A stretch of DNA of 14,829 nt from Mageeibacillus sp. UBA1243 (GCA_002308595.1 DBWH01000046.1:1-14829), one strand, 5' to 3'; positions 1 to 7,375 are shown, counted from the first letter of the stretch. The notes: generated by a model from the sequence alone, not told the origin. Translations and numbers: made by a program.

Positions 1-12
1 TATTTCACGTGA

Positions 13-29
13 GTGCACCTTCAGGGACT
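13..29 (-). repeat. 17-bp direct copy of the tRNA-Lys 3' end (att-like)
   Basis: GTGCACCTTCAGGGACT at 13-29 is identical to 229-245, the 3' end of the tRNA-Lys gene, in the same orientation. Outside these 17 bases the two sites diverge at once. Such direct copies of tRNA 3' ends are typical products of tyrosine-recombinase integration. No integrase is visible, only 199 bp separate the copies, and the sequence left of base 1 is unknown. Confidence 0.6.
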
Positions 30-153
30 GCGTCGGCGCAAGCTGCGCCTGCTCGTCACCAGTGGCTAAAAAACTATTCTGATGACATCGCTCGCTCCGC
101 TGCGCCTCCTTTTCCCCAAAAGTGCAAGCACTTTCGGGGGCCCCTTTCTTTCC

Positions 154-167
154 GGGTTCGAGTCCCT
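154..167 (+). repeat. Inverted 14-bp copy of the tRNA-Lys T-arm
   Basis: GGGTTCGAGTCCCT (154-167) is the exact reverse complement of 239-252 inside the tRNA gene, and GGTGC follows at 171-175, as in the real acceptor end. No matching 5' half, D-arm or anticodon arm lies upstream, and the acceptor and outer T-stem pairs do not form. It is therefore a tRNA fragment, not a functional gene. The fragment and the true tRNA both abut the same terminator hairpin. Confidence 0.6.
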
Positions 168-183
168 TCCGGTGCGGTTGCAG

Positions 184-225
184 CACGAAAAAGGGGATGG
201 CCGTTTGGTCATCCCCTTTTTCGTG
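184..225 (-). terminator. Perfect bidirectional terminator hairpin after tRNA-Lys
   Basis: The arms at 184-199 and 210-225 are perfect 16-bp inverse copies. Three further inner pairs, one a G-U, give a 19-bp stem with a 4-nt loop. On the minus strand the GGGGATG/CATCCCC core is followed by UUUUU directly after the tRNA CCA end, so it is a textbook intrinsic terminator. The A-run on the other side makes it work in both directions. Confidence 0.9.
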
Positions 226-226
226 T

Positions 227-302
227 TGGTGCACCTTCAGGGACTCGAACCCTGGGCCCACTGATTAAGAGTCAGTTGCTCTACCAGCTGAGCTAAAGGT
301 GC
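227..302 (-). tRNA. tRNA-Lys (anticodon CTT), CCA encoded
   Basis: Read on the minus strand, the 76-nt gene folds as a standard cloverleaf. The acceptor stem is GCACCTT pairing with AAGGTGC, and the D-arm contains AGCTCAGCTGGTAGAGC. The anticodon stem ACTGA/TCAGT encloses the loop CTCTTAA, giving anticodon CTT for lysine AAG codons. The T-arm reads CCAGGGTTCGAGTCCCTG. The discriminator base is A and the CCA end is encoded in the DNA. It decodes AAG and stands alone, with its own promoter and terminator. Confidence 0.96.
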
Positions 303-324
303 GTGCTTTCGCAACGCGAGTGCT

Positions 325-354
325 ATTATACTTCTGTCTGTGTGGGCTTGTCAA
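325..354 (-). promoter_or_regulatory. Near-consensus sigma-A promoter of tRNA-Lys
   Basis: On the minus strand a perfect TTGACA (354-349) and a perfect TATAAT (330-325) are separated by 18 bp. Transcription would start near 318, about 16 nt before the mature tRNA 5' end at 302. Such strength is usual for stable-RNA genes. Confidence 0.9.
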
Positions 355-429
355 GCGTTTTTTTGTGGATTTGCGAGGCTTTTATACACAGTTTTTCAAG
401 CTTTCTTTAGGTTTGGGGGCAGAGGGTAG

Positions 430-1206
430 TCAGTCGTCCTCTACGATGATGCAGTTTACCTTGCCGCTGAGGACGGTGGTGGCGTCGATGGCGATGAGGC
501 CGGGGTAGACAAAGGGGTCGAAGATGTGATCGGGATCGTCGATTTTGCTGTAGCTGATGTTGCCGTAACGGGTGCTGCGGTGGCCGCAGATGACGGTCTT
601 GGCGGGTTCCATGAGGTTGTGTTCGATGGCGCCAAGGTAATCCATCCAGCGCGAGCATTTCCAGTCGTTTGCGTCAGCGTTGCGCCAGTTGTCGAACGTT
701 GGCGGCAGGTAGCGAAGGTTCATGTTGGCTTCACGGCAAGGCAGCCAGCCGTGCACAAAGACGTACTTCGAGGTCTCGTAGTAGTTGATTGCCGCGGGGA
801 GGATTTTTGTGAGGGCAACCGTTTCGCGCATGGCTTCGACGAGGGCTCGGGGGCTGTTGATGACGTCAGCTTCGGAGCCGCCGGTCAGGTCGCAGAGAGT
901 TTTGAGCGTCCCGTTTTTGCGGTAGTGCGAGTGGAACACCGCGTCTGTGCCTTCGTTTTTCTCTATATAATCGAGCATATCGACCATGAGGTCCTCGTGA
1001 TTTCCGCGGAGAAGGATTGTGTTGCCGTCGTCAATGAGGTCGGACAGTGCGCGCTGCATTTGAAGGGCTTCGCCGCCGCGGTCAAAGAAATCGCCGCAGA
1101 TGATCAGCTTGTGAGGCTCTTTGTCGCCAAAGAATCCGCTGTCCTCAAGCGTCTGCATAAAAGGTGTATAGAACGAATGCAGATCGGACACTACGTAGTA
1201 CTTCAA
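430..1206 (-). CDS. Calcineurin-like (PPP-type) metallophosphoesterase, UUG start
   Basis: This is a cytoplasmic phosphoesterase of 258 residues. The dinuclear-metal motifs occur in canonical order: SDLH (D8, H10), GDFFDRG (D39, D42, R43), GNHE (N69, H70), VHG (H152) and GHRS (H209). The GDxxDRG/GNHE form is that of PPP phosphatases and symmetrical Ap4A hydrolases, so protein-phosphatase, Ap4A-hydrolase or other small-phosphoester activity is possible. The substrate cannot be read from sequence. The start is chosen at TTG 1206-1204, because AGGAGG (1220-1215) lies 8 nt upstream. An in-frame GTG at 1215 would overlap that site and give three extra residues. No signal peptide is present. The lipoprotein gene upstream ends in a terminator, so this gene probably has its own promoter, which I cannot place. 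No hairpin terminator is seen after it. Confidence 0.88.
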   Translation of the reverse strand: MKYYVVSDLHSFYTPFMQTLEDSGFFGDKEPHKLIICGDFFDRGGEALQMQRALSDLIDDGNTILLRGNHEDLMVDMLDYIEKNEGTDAVFHSHYRKNGTLKTLCDLTGGSEADVINSPRALVEAMRETVALTKILPAAINYYETSKYVFVHGWLPCREANMNLRYLPPTFDNWRNADANDWKCSRWMDYLGAIEHNLMEPAKTVICGHRSTRYGNISYSKIDDPDHIFDPFVYPGLIAIDATTVLSGKVNCIIVEDD

Positions 1207-1214
1207 ACGGGGCA

Positions 1215-1220
1215 CCTCCT
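1215..1220 (-). promoter_or_regulatory. RBS that decides a UUG start
   Basis: AGGAGG on the minus strand lies 8 nt before TTG (1206-1204) and shares its last G with the upstream GTG candidate, so it cannot serve that GTG. It supports the UUG start of the metallophosphoesterase. Confidence 0.8.
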
Positions 1221-1236
1221 TTGCATTGGCGGTAAA

Positions 1237-1282
1237 TCAAAAACCGCCCGCCGGCACAATCCGGAGAAAGAGCCTGCGGGCG
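1237..1282 (-). terminator. Terminator of the CBM9-like lipoprotein gene
   Basis: On the minus strand CGCCCGC (1282-1276) pairs with GCGGGCG (1251-1245), with GCC/GGC pairing further inside. The stem is followed by GTTTTTGA. It sits about 45 nt after the lipoprotein stop codon and before the next minus-strand gene. Confidence 0.75.
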
Positions 1283-1326
1283 ATTATCAGGCGCAGCAGA
1301 AAAGAAGCTTACGCCTTTTCAATGAA

Positions 1327-2580
1327 TCAGTAAGCTATGTACTCGTGGAGAGCCAGGCCCTTGCATGTCCAGTCGTTTCCCGGAGCAGTTGACTGATTCG
1401 TGTAGCCGTTGGCGCCAAGAACTGCGAACATGCCGAAGTAGAGGTTCTCTCTTCCGTAGTTGAATTCGTCTGCTTTCTCAACGTCGGTAACGCCGAAGAA
1501 GTCTGCGGGGATCATTGCCTCAACGACGTATCCGCCTTCTTTTGCGACAATTTTAGCATTGATGGAAGCCGTGATGTCGTTTCCGCTCTGGTTTACCTCG
1601 GTCACGTATTTGTTCGTGTGATTGTGCTGGAGAACCTTGAGCTCATCGCCGACAACGAACGACACAAACAGTCCCGTTGAATCGTCGATCCTTGCGCCGG
1701 GGTTGAAGTTCAGCTGGAGCATATCGCCTGCGGCAACTCCTGTGGCATCAATCGCCAGGTAAAGACCGTCTTCCTTGAGGCTGACGTAGTACTCAATGGC
1801 CGTGTCGCCGATTTCGCTGTTGGTCCAGGTCTTGGCGGTTTTCTTATTGAGAGAGTACTGAGCGTTGTACTCGCCTTTGACGATCGTGCCGTCAATGGCA
1901 GTCTCGGGAGCCTCAGGTCCGTTGTAGTAAAGCATGAAAAGCGCTTCCTCTTTGTTGAGGTATACAACAGAGCCGTCTTCAAGTCTTGCCACAAGAGTGA
2001 TCTCGTGTCCCTCTCCGAAGAGATTTTCAACAGGAATCGTAACGTTGAATCTCTGTGCATAGTCACCGCCAACGGCTTTAACTCCGGGCTCGGTGGCTTC
2101 GGTGGCTCTCTTCACCCAAACGACAGGGTTGCCGTCGATCTGATAACCGAACTCCTTCTGCTTCAGATCATTGAAGCCGGTCCAGCCTCTCATGCTGATG
2201 GTCTTGATTGTTCCGTCGGTTCCGTCAACGGTCTCGTCGTTTTCGGATTTCCAGAGCGAGACGTCCCCCTCGGCAACTTTTTGCTTGTTAATCAATATGG
2301 AGTCGAAAGATGCGTTGTATCCGTCTGCGTCCAACCAGTCAAGTATCTCTACTGCGTAGGGATCGTTGAAAGGCACGGGTGTGGGCTCCGGTTCTTCCGT
2401 AGGTTCCGGAGTGTTTGCCTCCGGAGTCGCTTCGGGCTCGGCTGTAGGTTCCGAGGGCTCTGCAGTGACTTCGGGAGCCTGTGTGGGATCATTCTTCTTG
2501 TCTTTCGTCTGAGTGCCGCAGCCTGCAAAAAGTGCAGCCACTAAGCATAGAGCAAGAATAACGGCTAATAATTTTTTCAT
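1327..2580 (-). CDS. Secreted lipoprotein with P/E/T linker and CBM9-like C-terminal domain
   Basis: The protein has 417 residues. Residues 1-20 form a lipoprotein signal peptide with lipobox FAGC, and Cys21 is the lipidation site, so it should be tethered outside the membrane. Residues about 31-70 are an extended linker rich in Pro, Glu and Thr (EPTPEP-like). Residues about 72-215 form an uncharacterised beta-rich module containing MRGW and FGYQIDG. Residues about 228-417 resemble the family-9 carbohydrate-binding/DOMON-like fold: an IDGTIVKGEY opening, EYYVSLKEDGLYLAID, then a final hydrophobic strand with LYFGMFAVLG. Binding of sugars outside the cell is the likely role, but no catalytic domain or transporter adjoins it. 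The start is firm: GGAGG lies 7 nt before ATG. A near-consensus promoter and a 14-bp palindrome lie upstream, and a terminator follows. Confidence 0.85.
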   Translation of the reverse strand: MKKLLAVILALCLVAALFAGCGTQTKDKKNDPTQAPEVTAEPSEPTAEPEATPEANTPEPTEEPEPTPVPFNDPYAVEILDWLDADGYNASFDSILINKQKVAEGDVSLWKSENDETVDGTDGTIKTISMRGWTGFNDLKQKEFGYQIDGNPVVWVKRATEATEPGVKAVGGDYAQRFNVTIPVENLFGEGHEITLVARLEDGSVVYLNKEEALFMLYYNGPEAPETAIDGTIVKGEYNAQYSLNKKTAKTWTNSEIGDTAIEYYVSLKEDGLYLAIDATGVAAGDMLQLNFNPGARIDDSTGLFVSFVVGDELKVLQHNHTNKYVTEVNQSGNDITASINAKIVAKEGGYVVEAMIPADFFGVTDVEKADEFNYGRENLYFGMFAVLGANGYTNQSTAPGNDWTCKGLALHEYIAY

Positions 2581-2594
2581 ATTATGACCTCCTT

Positions 2595-2608
2595 ACGGAA
2601 TATTCCGT
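2595..2608. promoter_or_regulatory. Perfect 14-bp palindrome in the lipoprotein leader
   Basis: ACGGAATATTCCGT is its own reverse complement. It lies between the promoter and the RBS of the lipoprotein gene and is followed on the plus strand by further TTCCG copies. It could be an operator for a dimeric repressor or a leader hairpin. No factor is identified. Confidence 0.45.
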
Positions 2609-2623
2609 TCCGTTCTTGCATTC

Positions 2624-2652
2624 ATTTTAACATTTTGCACGCGCATTATCAA
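2624..2652 (-). promoter_or_regulatory. Sigma-A promoter of the lipoprotein gene
   Basis: On the minus strand TTGATA (2652-2647) and TAAAAT (2629-2624) are separated by 17 bp. Each box matches consensus in 5 of 6 bases. The start point would be near 2617, just upstream of the palindrome. Confidence 0.75.
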
Positions 2653-2698
2653 TATTAAAAGCGAACCTCCGCGTATTCGTCCGGGCCGGGCGGTCCCG

Positions 2699-2727
2699 TT
2701 GACAGTTTCGCCCAAAAATAGTATTAT
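2699..2727 (+). promoter_or_regulatory. Sigma-A promoter of metG
   Basis: A perfect TTGACA (2699-2704), a 17-bp spacer and TATTAT (2722-2727, 5 of 6) sit in AT-rich DNA. The start near 2734 leaves a leader of about 110 nt before metG. It is divergent from the lipoprotein promoter, with the two -35 boxes about 46 bp apart. Confidence 0.85.
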
Positions 2728-2750
2728 ATATAATTGGTTTTTATACCCCG

Positions 2751-2801
2751 TTGGCGTCTTAAACCGCCAATGCGAAGCGCCCCTCAAACCACGCCGGGGC
2801 G
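2751..2801 (+). promoter_or_regulatory. Structured metG leader: two adjacent hairpins
   Basis: TTGGCG (2751-2756) pairs with CGCCAA (2764-2769), and GCGCCCC (2776-2782) pairs perfectly with GGGGCGC (2795-2801). Neither is followed by a U-tract, so they are not terminators. T-box landmarks, such as the GGGTGGNACCGCG-type antiterminator element, are absent. The first hairpin contains a CATTGGCGG copy. A regulatory role is unproven. Confidence 0.45.
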
Positions 2802-2845
2802 CCCTTAACACAACCGATTTTAGAAACTTTGGAGGCATATCCGAA

Positions 2846-4828
2846 ATGGCTGAAAACAAGACTTACTATATAAGCACTCCGATTTACTACCCGAGCGACA
2901 AGCTTCACATCGGGCACTCTTACACGACCGTTGCGGCGGACTGCATGGCAAGGTACAAGAGGCTCAAGGGCTTTGACGTCATGTTCCTCACGGGAACGGA
3001 CGAGCACGGAATAAAAATCGAAAAGCGAGCAGCCGCGAAAGGTGTGACGCCGCAGAAATATGTTGACGATATCGTTGCAGGCATAAAGGATCTCTGGTCC
3101 ATTATGGACATTTCCTACGACAAGTTTATCCGCACCACGGACGACTATCACGTGAAAGCCGTTCAGAAGATCTTCAAAGAGCTCTACGACAAGGGAGAGA
3201 TCTACAAGGGATTCTACGAGGGCTACTACTGCACGCCCTGCGAGTCGTTCTGGACAAAGACGCAGCTCGTTGACGGGTGCAAGTGCCCGGACTGCGGCGC
3301 GGAGACTCAGATTGCCAAGGAGGACTGCTACTTCTTCAGACTTTCGAAGTACAGCCGCGTTCTCATAGATTATTTCAACGACCATCCGGAGTTCATCAGC
3401 CCCGCCGCAAGAAAGAACGAAATGATCGTAAACTTCCTTGAAAAAGGCCTTGAGGACCTCTGCGTGTCGCGCTCGTCCTTCAAGTGGGGCATCCCCGTGA
3501 CATTTGACGAGGGACACGTTGTCTACGTCTGGGTGGACGCACTTTCGAACTACATCACGGCTCTCGGATACGGCAGTGACGACACGTCGCTCTACGACAA
3601 GTTCTGGCCCTGCGACCTGCACCTTGTCGGCAAGGAAATCGTTCGTTTCCATACGATCATCTGGCCGGCGATCCTCATGGCGCTCGGTCTGCCTCTTCCG
3701 AAGAGAGTTTACGGCCACGGCTGGCTGCTTCTCAACGGCGACAAGATGTCGAAATCCAAGGGCAACGTTGTCGATCCCGTTGTGCTCGTGAACAAGTACT
3801 CATCCGACGCGATCAGGTATTTCCTGCTCCGCGAAGTTCCGTTCGGTTCCGACGGCAGCTTCACGCCCGACGCGCTCCTTACGCGCATCAACGCCGACCT
3901 CGCCAATGACCTCGGAAACCTCGTCTCAAGAACGGTTTCGATGCAGCTCAAGTACTTTGGCGGCATCGCCCCATCAGAAGCTGACAGAAAATCAGAGGCC
4001 ATCGACAATGAGATCATCGGCATGTTCAAAGAGCTCAAAGCCAACGTGGAGGAGCAGATGGAAGCGCTCCAGTTCCCGCTCGCTCTGACCGAGATCTGGA
4101 AGTGTGTGTCGCGCCTCAACAAATATATTGACGAGACCGCTCCGTGGGCCCTTGCCAAGAACGAAGACGACAAGCCGCGTCTCGCGCAGGTTCTTTACGT
4201 GCTCTGCGAAGGCATCAGGATCATAGGTGTTCTTCTTGAACCCTTCATGCCGAGGACTCCCGAAAGGATCTTCGAGCAGCTTGGCATTGCCGGCAACGCA
4301 GCCATCACTTCGTGGGATTCGTGCTCCGAGTGGGGCCTCTACCCCGCAGGCACGGTCTGCAAGAAAGGCGACGCGCTCTTCCCGAGGCTTGACATCCAGA
4401 AGGAACTTGAGGACCTCGAGGCCATCAAAATCGCCAACGCCGAAGCCGCCAAGGCCGCAGCGCCCTCTCCCGCACAAGCTCCCGTAAAAGACGCCGGAGC
4501 GGAGGGGCTTGCAACCATTGACGATTTCGCAAAGATAAAGCTTGTGATTGCAGAAGTTGTCTCCGCGGAGGCAGTCGAAGGCTCAAACAAGCTGCTCAAG
4601 CTTCAGCTGAACGTCGGCAGCGCCACGAAACAGGTCGTTTCCGGTATCGCCAAGGCGTACAAGCCGGAAGACCTTGTCGGCAAAAAAGTTGTTTTCATCA
4701 ACAATCTCGTACCCGCTAAGCTCAAGGGCGTCGTTTCGGAGGGTATGGTTCTTGCGGCTTCAAACGGCTGCAGCCTCTCGCTGCTCACCTCGTTTGAGGA
4801 CATGCCCGCAGGCACCGAAATCTACTGA
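2846..4828 (+). CDS. metG: Methionyl-tRNA synthetase with C-terminal tRNA-binding domain
   Basis: This enzyme charges tRNA-Met and initiator tRNA with methionine, using ATP, in the cytoplasm. The 660 residues show the class I signatures HIGH (21-24) and KMSKS (300-304). A cysteine knuckle (C129, C132, C147, C150, with an extra C145) matches zinc-binding MetRS of this type. After the anticodon-binding helices (about 390-530), an Ala/Pro-rich linker leads to an EMAP-II/Trbp-like tRNA-binding domain (about 558-660), which usually mediates dimerisation. The start at ATG 2846 is preferred, because TTTGGAGG lies 10 nt upstream and MetRS proteins begin with this [15 protein letters not shown] strand. 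The open frame extends 49 codons further 5', but those codons overlap the promoter and leader. It has its own promoter and a structured leader. Only a weak terminator follows. Confidence 0.97.
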   Translation: MAENKTYYISTPIYYPSDKLHIGHSYTTVAADCMARYKRLKGFDVMFLTGTDEHGIKIEKRAAAKGVTPQKYVDDIVAGIKDLWSIMDISYDKFIRTTDDYHVKAVQKIFKELYDKGEIYKGFYEGYYCTPCESFWTKTQLVDGCKCPDCGAETQIAKEDCYFFRLSKYSRVLIDYFNDHPEFISPAARKNEMIVNFLEKGLEDLCVSRSSFKWGIPVTFDEGHVVYVWVDALSNYITALGYGSDDTSLYDKFWPCDLHLVGKEIVRFHTIIWPAILMALGLPLPKRVYGHGWLLLNGDKMSKSKGNVVDPVVLVNKYSSDAIRYFLLREVPFGSDGSFTPDALLTRINADLANDLGNLVSRTVSMQLKYFGGIAPSEADRKSEAIDNEIIGMFKELKANVEEQMEALQFPLALTEIWKCVSRLNKYIDETAPWALAKNEDDKPRLAQVLYVLCEGIRIIGVLLEPFMPRTPERIFEQLGIAGNAAITSWDSCSEWGLYPAGTVCKKGDALFPRLDIQKELEDLEAIKIANAEAAKAAAPSPAQAPVKDAGAEGLATIDDFAKIKLVIAEVVSAEAVEGSNKLLKLQLNVGSATKQVVSGIAKAYKPEDLVGKKVVFINNLVPAKLKGVVSEGMVLAASNGCSLSLLTSFEDMPAGTEIY

Positions 4829-4847
4829 TTCTTGCCGTCCGGTTAAG

Positions 4848-4875
4848 GGGCGCGGCTTGGGAAAGGCGCTTTTTG
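4848..4875 (+). terminator. Weak terminator-like hairpin after metG
   Basis: GCGC (4851-4854) can pair with GCGC (4867-4870), and the outer pairs are mostly G-U, before a TTTTT run. The stem is short, so read-through from metG into licD is likely. I list it only as possible. Confidence 0.3.
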
Positions 4876-4903
4876 CATTGGCGGAAGGCGGATCTAAGAT
4901 ATA

Positions 4904-5842
4904 ATGGACCAGAGCAACAAAGACATCCGGTTCGAAGACCATTTCGGACAGAACCGAAAGACCGGCGGGGATCCGGTCGATCTCAAATACATCAAGGGTA
5001 TTCATTATGCGCAGGAGCAGCTGCTTGTCGAGGTTGACCGCATCTGCCGCGCGAATGATATCACTTATTTTCTTTGGGCGGGCACTCTTCTCGGCGCCGT
5101 GAGGCACAAGAATTTCATCCCGTGGGACGACGACGTTGACGTTGCGATGACAAGGGAGAATTTTGAGAAGTTCCTGAAGATCGCGCCGAAGGAGCTTGGC
5201 GGCAGCTTTGAGCTCGTTATGCCGGGCGAGAACGGACGGTTTTTCGACATGATCCCCAAGATTAACTACGTGCCGAGCATTCTCCGGAAAAAGAACGACG
5301 GAGACGACTTTTACGGTGACAGACACAACAGGGTTTCGCTTGACGTGTTCTGCCTCGACAATCCCAAGTCCGGTCTCGGCTTCAAGTTCCAGCTGCTGAA
5401 CCTCAAGAAGTGGTACGGCTACGCCATGGGCCACAGACAGGCGATTTATTCCGAAAAATACGGTTTTTTCCAGAGACCGGTGATTAAGCTTCTTGCGGGC
5501 ATCGGCAGGAAAAAGCCAATGGAAAAGATACTTGCCGGCCAGCGCAAAGCCTCGATTTCGGGCAAAAAGCGCGACGCGGAACACCTCTGCGTTTTCAACG
5601 AGAGGATATTCTTCATATACCCCCGCTTCAGGTCGGAGTGGTTCGAAAAGACCGCCGAGTACGAGATCAGGGGACACAAGTTCACGTCGATATGCGATGC
5701 AGATTCATACCTCCGCTTCGTGTACGGAGACTACATGCAGCTGCCTCCTGAGGAGAAAAGAAGGCCGATGCACGCTGATATACTGCCGGACGTTGTGGTC
5801 TATGACCTTGGCGGCAATCTCATCAACTGCGACGAAGACTGA
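4904..5842 (+). CDS. LicD-family phosphotransferase
   Basis: The protein has 312 residues. LicD proteins belong to the nucleotidyltransferase fold and transfer phosphocholine or related phospho-groups to surface glycans or teichoic acids. The core signature is intact at residues 60-80: GTLLGAVRHK, then NFIPWDDDVDV. D75-D77 and D79 are the likely metal and catalytic acids, and the upstream helix (about 30-55) matches the family N-terminus. There is no signal peptide or clear membrane segment, so it acts at the cytoplasmic face. The RBS is weak (GGCGGA about 11 nt before ATG), and a CATTGGCGG copy lies 20 nt upstream of the start. The GT87-like gene follows after 48 nt, suggesting a shared surface-glycan role. 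The transferred group is unknown: choline-specific genes such as licA, licB and licC are not in the window. Confidence 0.88.
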   Translation: MDQSNKDIRFEDHFGQNRKTGGDPVDLKYIKGIHYAQEQLLVEVDRICRANDITYFLWAGTLLGAVRHKNFIPWDDDVDVAMTRENFEKFLKIAPKELGGSFELVMPGENGRFFDMIPKINYVPSILRKKNDGDDFYGDRHNRVSLDVFCLDNPKSGLGFKFQLLNLKKWYGYAMGHRQAIYSEKYGFFQRPVIKLLAGIGRKKPMEKILAGQRKASISGKKRDAEHLCVFNERIFFIYPRFRSEWFEKTAEYEIRGHKFTSICDADSYLRFVYGDYMQLPPEEKRRPMHADILPDVVVYDLGGNLINCDED

Positions 5843-5876
5843 GAAAGTCTTCTCACCTATTATTCGGATTTTTAAT

Positions 5877-5882
5877 AAGGAG
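5877..5882 (+). promoter_or_regulatory. RBS that decides a UUG start
   Basis: AAGGAG lies 8 nt before TTG 5891. The first in-frame ATG is 23 codons further on, inside the first membrane segment, and has no RBS, so the UUG start is favoured. Confidence 0.8.
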
Positions 5883-5890
5883 CCGTTATT

Positions 5891-7375
5891 TTGGGAAAAA
5901 AGCAAAAGGGAAGTCCTGTTGTGAAAGACCTGCGGAAGCCTCACTTCAAGAGCTTCTATTATGTTCTTATTGCCCTTTTCCTGCTTCTTTTCTTTGCGAC
6001 ACTGCTTCTTTCGGGCGGAACCAAGCTCACCGCGGCGCTTTTCGGCGACAGAGTGGACACTTTCATGGACCACTACAACAGCGTCATTTACAACGAGGTC
6101 AAAGACCCCTACGAGATTCTGGTGGTGTACCCGCCGCTCGCATCGCTGCTCTACAAGCTCTGCAACATTGCAATCCCCGCTGACGACTACTATTCGTATG
6201 TGACCGATCCGTCGGTGCTCTCGCAGGACCGCGGGCTCAAGGTCAGCCAGTCTTTCACGTTCCAGTTCATCCTTTACGCGATTGTCGCAGTGCTCATATT
6301 CCTCGCGGCTCTCTGCCTCCTGAAAAAAGGTTCCAACGCCGAAAAGGCTCTGTTTGCGGCCGCAACGCTTCTGTCGTCGCCCTTCCTCTACATGGCCGAC
6401 CGCGGAAACAACGTAATACTGCCCGTCGCGTTTTCAATGATTTTTGTGGTGCTCTACAACCACGAGAACAAGGTTCTGAGGGAGCTCGGGCTGATTTCAT
6501 TGGCGGTGGCCGTGGGTCTCAAAATATACCCGCTCGCGTTCCTGCTGTTTTTCATCGCAGACAGACGCTACAAGGATCTCCTGCGTGAAATTCTCTATAT
6601 TTGCGTGCTTTTGGTGCTTCCCTTCTTCATTTTCTACAACGGTTTTTCAAGCATGAAGCTGATGCTGAAGAACCTCTTCGGATTTGACGCCAAGCGCACG
6701 ACCGAGTCAAACCTTGCCGGCCAGCTCGATTTCAAGCGCATGTTTTTCTACACCTACGGGTTCACGCAGCGCTTCACGGGCATCGTGATTTCGGACCGCA
6801 TGCGCGAAGTTTACGCCAATATCTGCCGCTACGGCATGTCGGCGGTCTGCGCCCTCGGCACTATTTTTACGGACAAAATGTGGAAGCGCACAATGCTCAT
6901 CGCGGCCGTGATCTACGGCTTCCCGGGCTCCGCGTCCACTTACATACTTCTTTTCATGGTAATCCCGACCGCCCTCTTCCTTGACGAGGAGAAGACGCCA
7001 AGCTTTAAAAACTACCTCTACCTCTTCCTCATTGTGATGACGCAGGTGCCCATAATCGTACGCTCGGGCGACGGCTACTCAAGGCACGCACCCACCAAGA
7101 TTTCAAGCGCCGCAGTCGGCCTCATCGTTCTGATCGCATTTATAGAGCTTATCGCGGGCTTTGCCGCGTGGAACGAGGCGCGCCGGAAGAACGGGCAGAA
7201 GTTTTTCAGGAGCGCAGGCGGCGCGCTTAAAGCAAAGTTTGTTAACGTTAAAAGCGCCGCAGCTGACGCTTCAGGCGCGGCGGCAATCGGCGAAACGGCT
7301 GAAACGGCGGCTGAAACTGCTGCCGAACAGGCTGAAACGCCTGAAGGCTGTGCGGAAGGGGGCGAGGCTGAATGA
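5891..7375 (+). CDS. GT87/DUF2029-like multipass membrane glycosyltransferase
   Basis: The protein has 494 residues and about ten hydrophobic segments, the first at about 22-42. It has the layout of polyprenol-phosphate-sugar-dependent GT-C enzymes (GT87, PimE-like). Family-typical positions are an acidic first outer loop (D53, D56, D60), YPPL (80-83), DRGNN (170-174) and GLKIYP with K211. A conserved LAGQLDF lies near 275-281. It probably transfers a sugar from a lipid-linked donor on the outer membrane face. The donor and acceptor are unknown. The start is UUG with a good RBS. The C-terminus (about 455-494) is an Ala/Glu/Thr low-complexity tail from repeated GCTGAAAC-like DNA, with no counterpart in the downstream paralog. 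Its TGA overlaps the next ATG (ATGA), indicating translational coupling. Confidence 0.8.
   Translation: MGKKQKGSPVVKDLRKPHFKSFYYVLIALFLLLFFATLLLSGGTKLTAALFGDRVDTFMDHYNSVIYNEVKDPYEILVVYPPLASLLYKLCNIAIPADDYYSYVTDPSVLSQDRGLKVSQSFTFQFILYAIVAVLIFLAALCLLKKGSNAEKALFAAATLLSSPFLYMADRGNNVILPVAFSMIFVVLYNHENKVLRELGLISLAVAVGLKIYPLAFLLFFIADRRYKDLLREILYICVLLVLPFFIFYNGFSSMKLMLKNLFGFDAKRTTESNLAGQLDFKRMFFYTYGFTQRFTGIVISDRMREVYANICRYGMSAVCALGTIFTDKMWKRTMLIAAVIYGFPGSASTYILLFMVIPTALFLDEEKTPSFKNYLYLFLIVMTQVPIIVRSGDGYSRHAPTKISSAAVGLIVLIAFIELIAGFAAWNEARRKNGQKFFRSAGGALKAKFVNVKSAAADASGAAAIGETAETAAETAAEQAETPEGCAEGGEAE
7299..7353 (+). repeat. Imperfect GCTGAAAC-type repeats encoding an Ala/Glu tail
   Basis: GCTGAAAC recurs at irregular short spacing, with degenerate copies between, and encodes an ETAE/AETAAE-like stretch at the end of the first GT87-like protein. 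Such low-complexity DNA is prone to length change by slippage. Confidence 0.6.

Larger units (their letters stand above)
1..226. other. Non-coding mosaic next to tRNA-Lys, with tRNA fragments and hairpins
   Basis: I see no credible gene here. The stretch holds a 17-bp copy of the tRNA-Lys 3' end (13-29), a small perfect hairpin GGCGCA-AGC-TGCGCC (35-49), and a second hairpin (114-139: CCCC and AAAGTGC pairing with GCACTTT and GGGG around one mismatch). It also holds an inverted T-arm-like fragment (154-167) and the tRNA terminator (184-225). Short open frames crossing the region run straight through the tRNA on the other strand and lack family resemblance, so they are not called. The mixture looks like a dispersed non-coding repeat or the scar of past insertions at a tRNA gene. 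That reading is inference. Confidence 0.6.

Noticed and set aside
100..180. Second complete tRNA on the plus strand
   Set aside because: Only a T-arm-like fragment is present; the acceptor 5' strand, D-arm and anticodon arm are missing.
9..296. Open frame across the tRNA region
   Set aside because: It runs antisense through the tRNA-Lys gene and its terminator, so it is not coding.
526..1392. Long plus-strand open frame (288 codons) opposite the metallophosphoesterase
   Set aside because: It is the antisense shadow of a gene with full catalytic motifs, crosses a terminator, and has no RBS or family resemblance.
2734..2845. T-box riboswitch before metG
   Set aside because: No T-box antiterminator sequence, specifier loop or terminator can be found.
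2759..3718. Long minus-strand open frame opposite metG
   Set aside because: It is an antisense shadow produced by GC-rich third codon positions; metG is certain.
4873..4905. TATAAT overlapping the licD start, with TTGCAT upstream, as a promoter
   Set aside because: The spacing is 21 bp, and the -10 box would include the start codon, leaving no leader.
4760..5677. 305-codon minus-strand open frame opposite licD and the metG end
   Set aside because: It overlaps two convincing genes antisense and has no motif or RBS.
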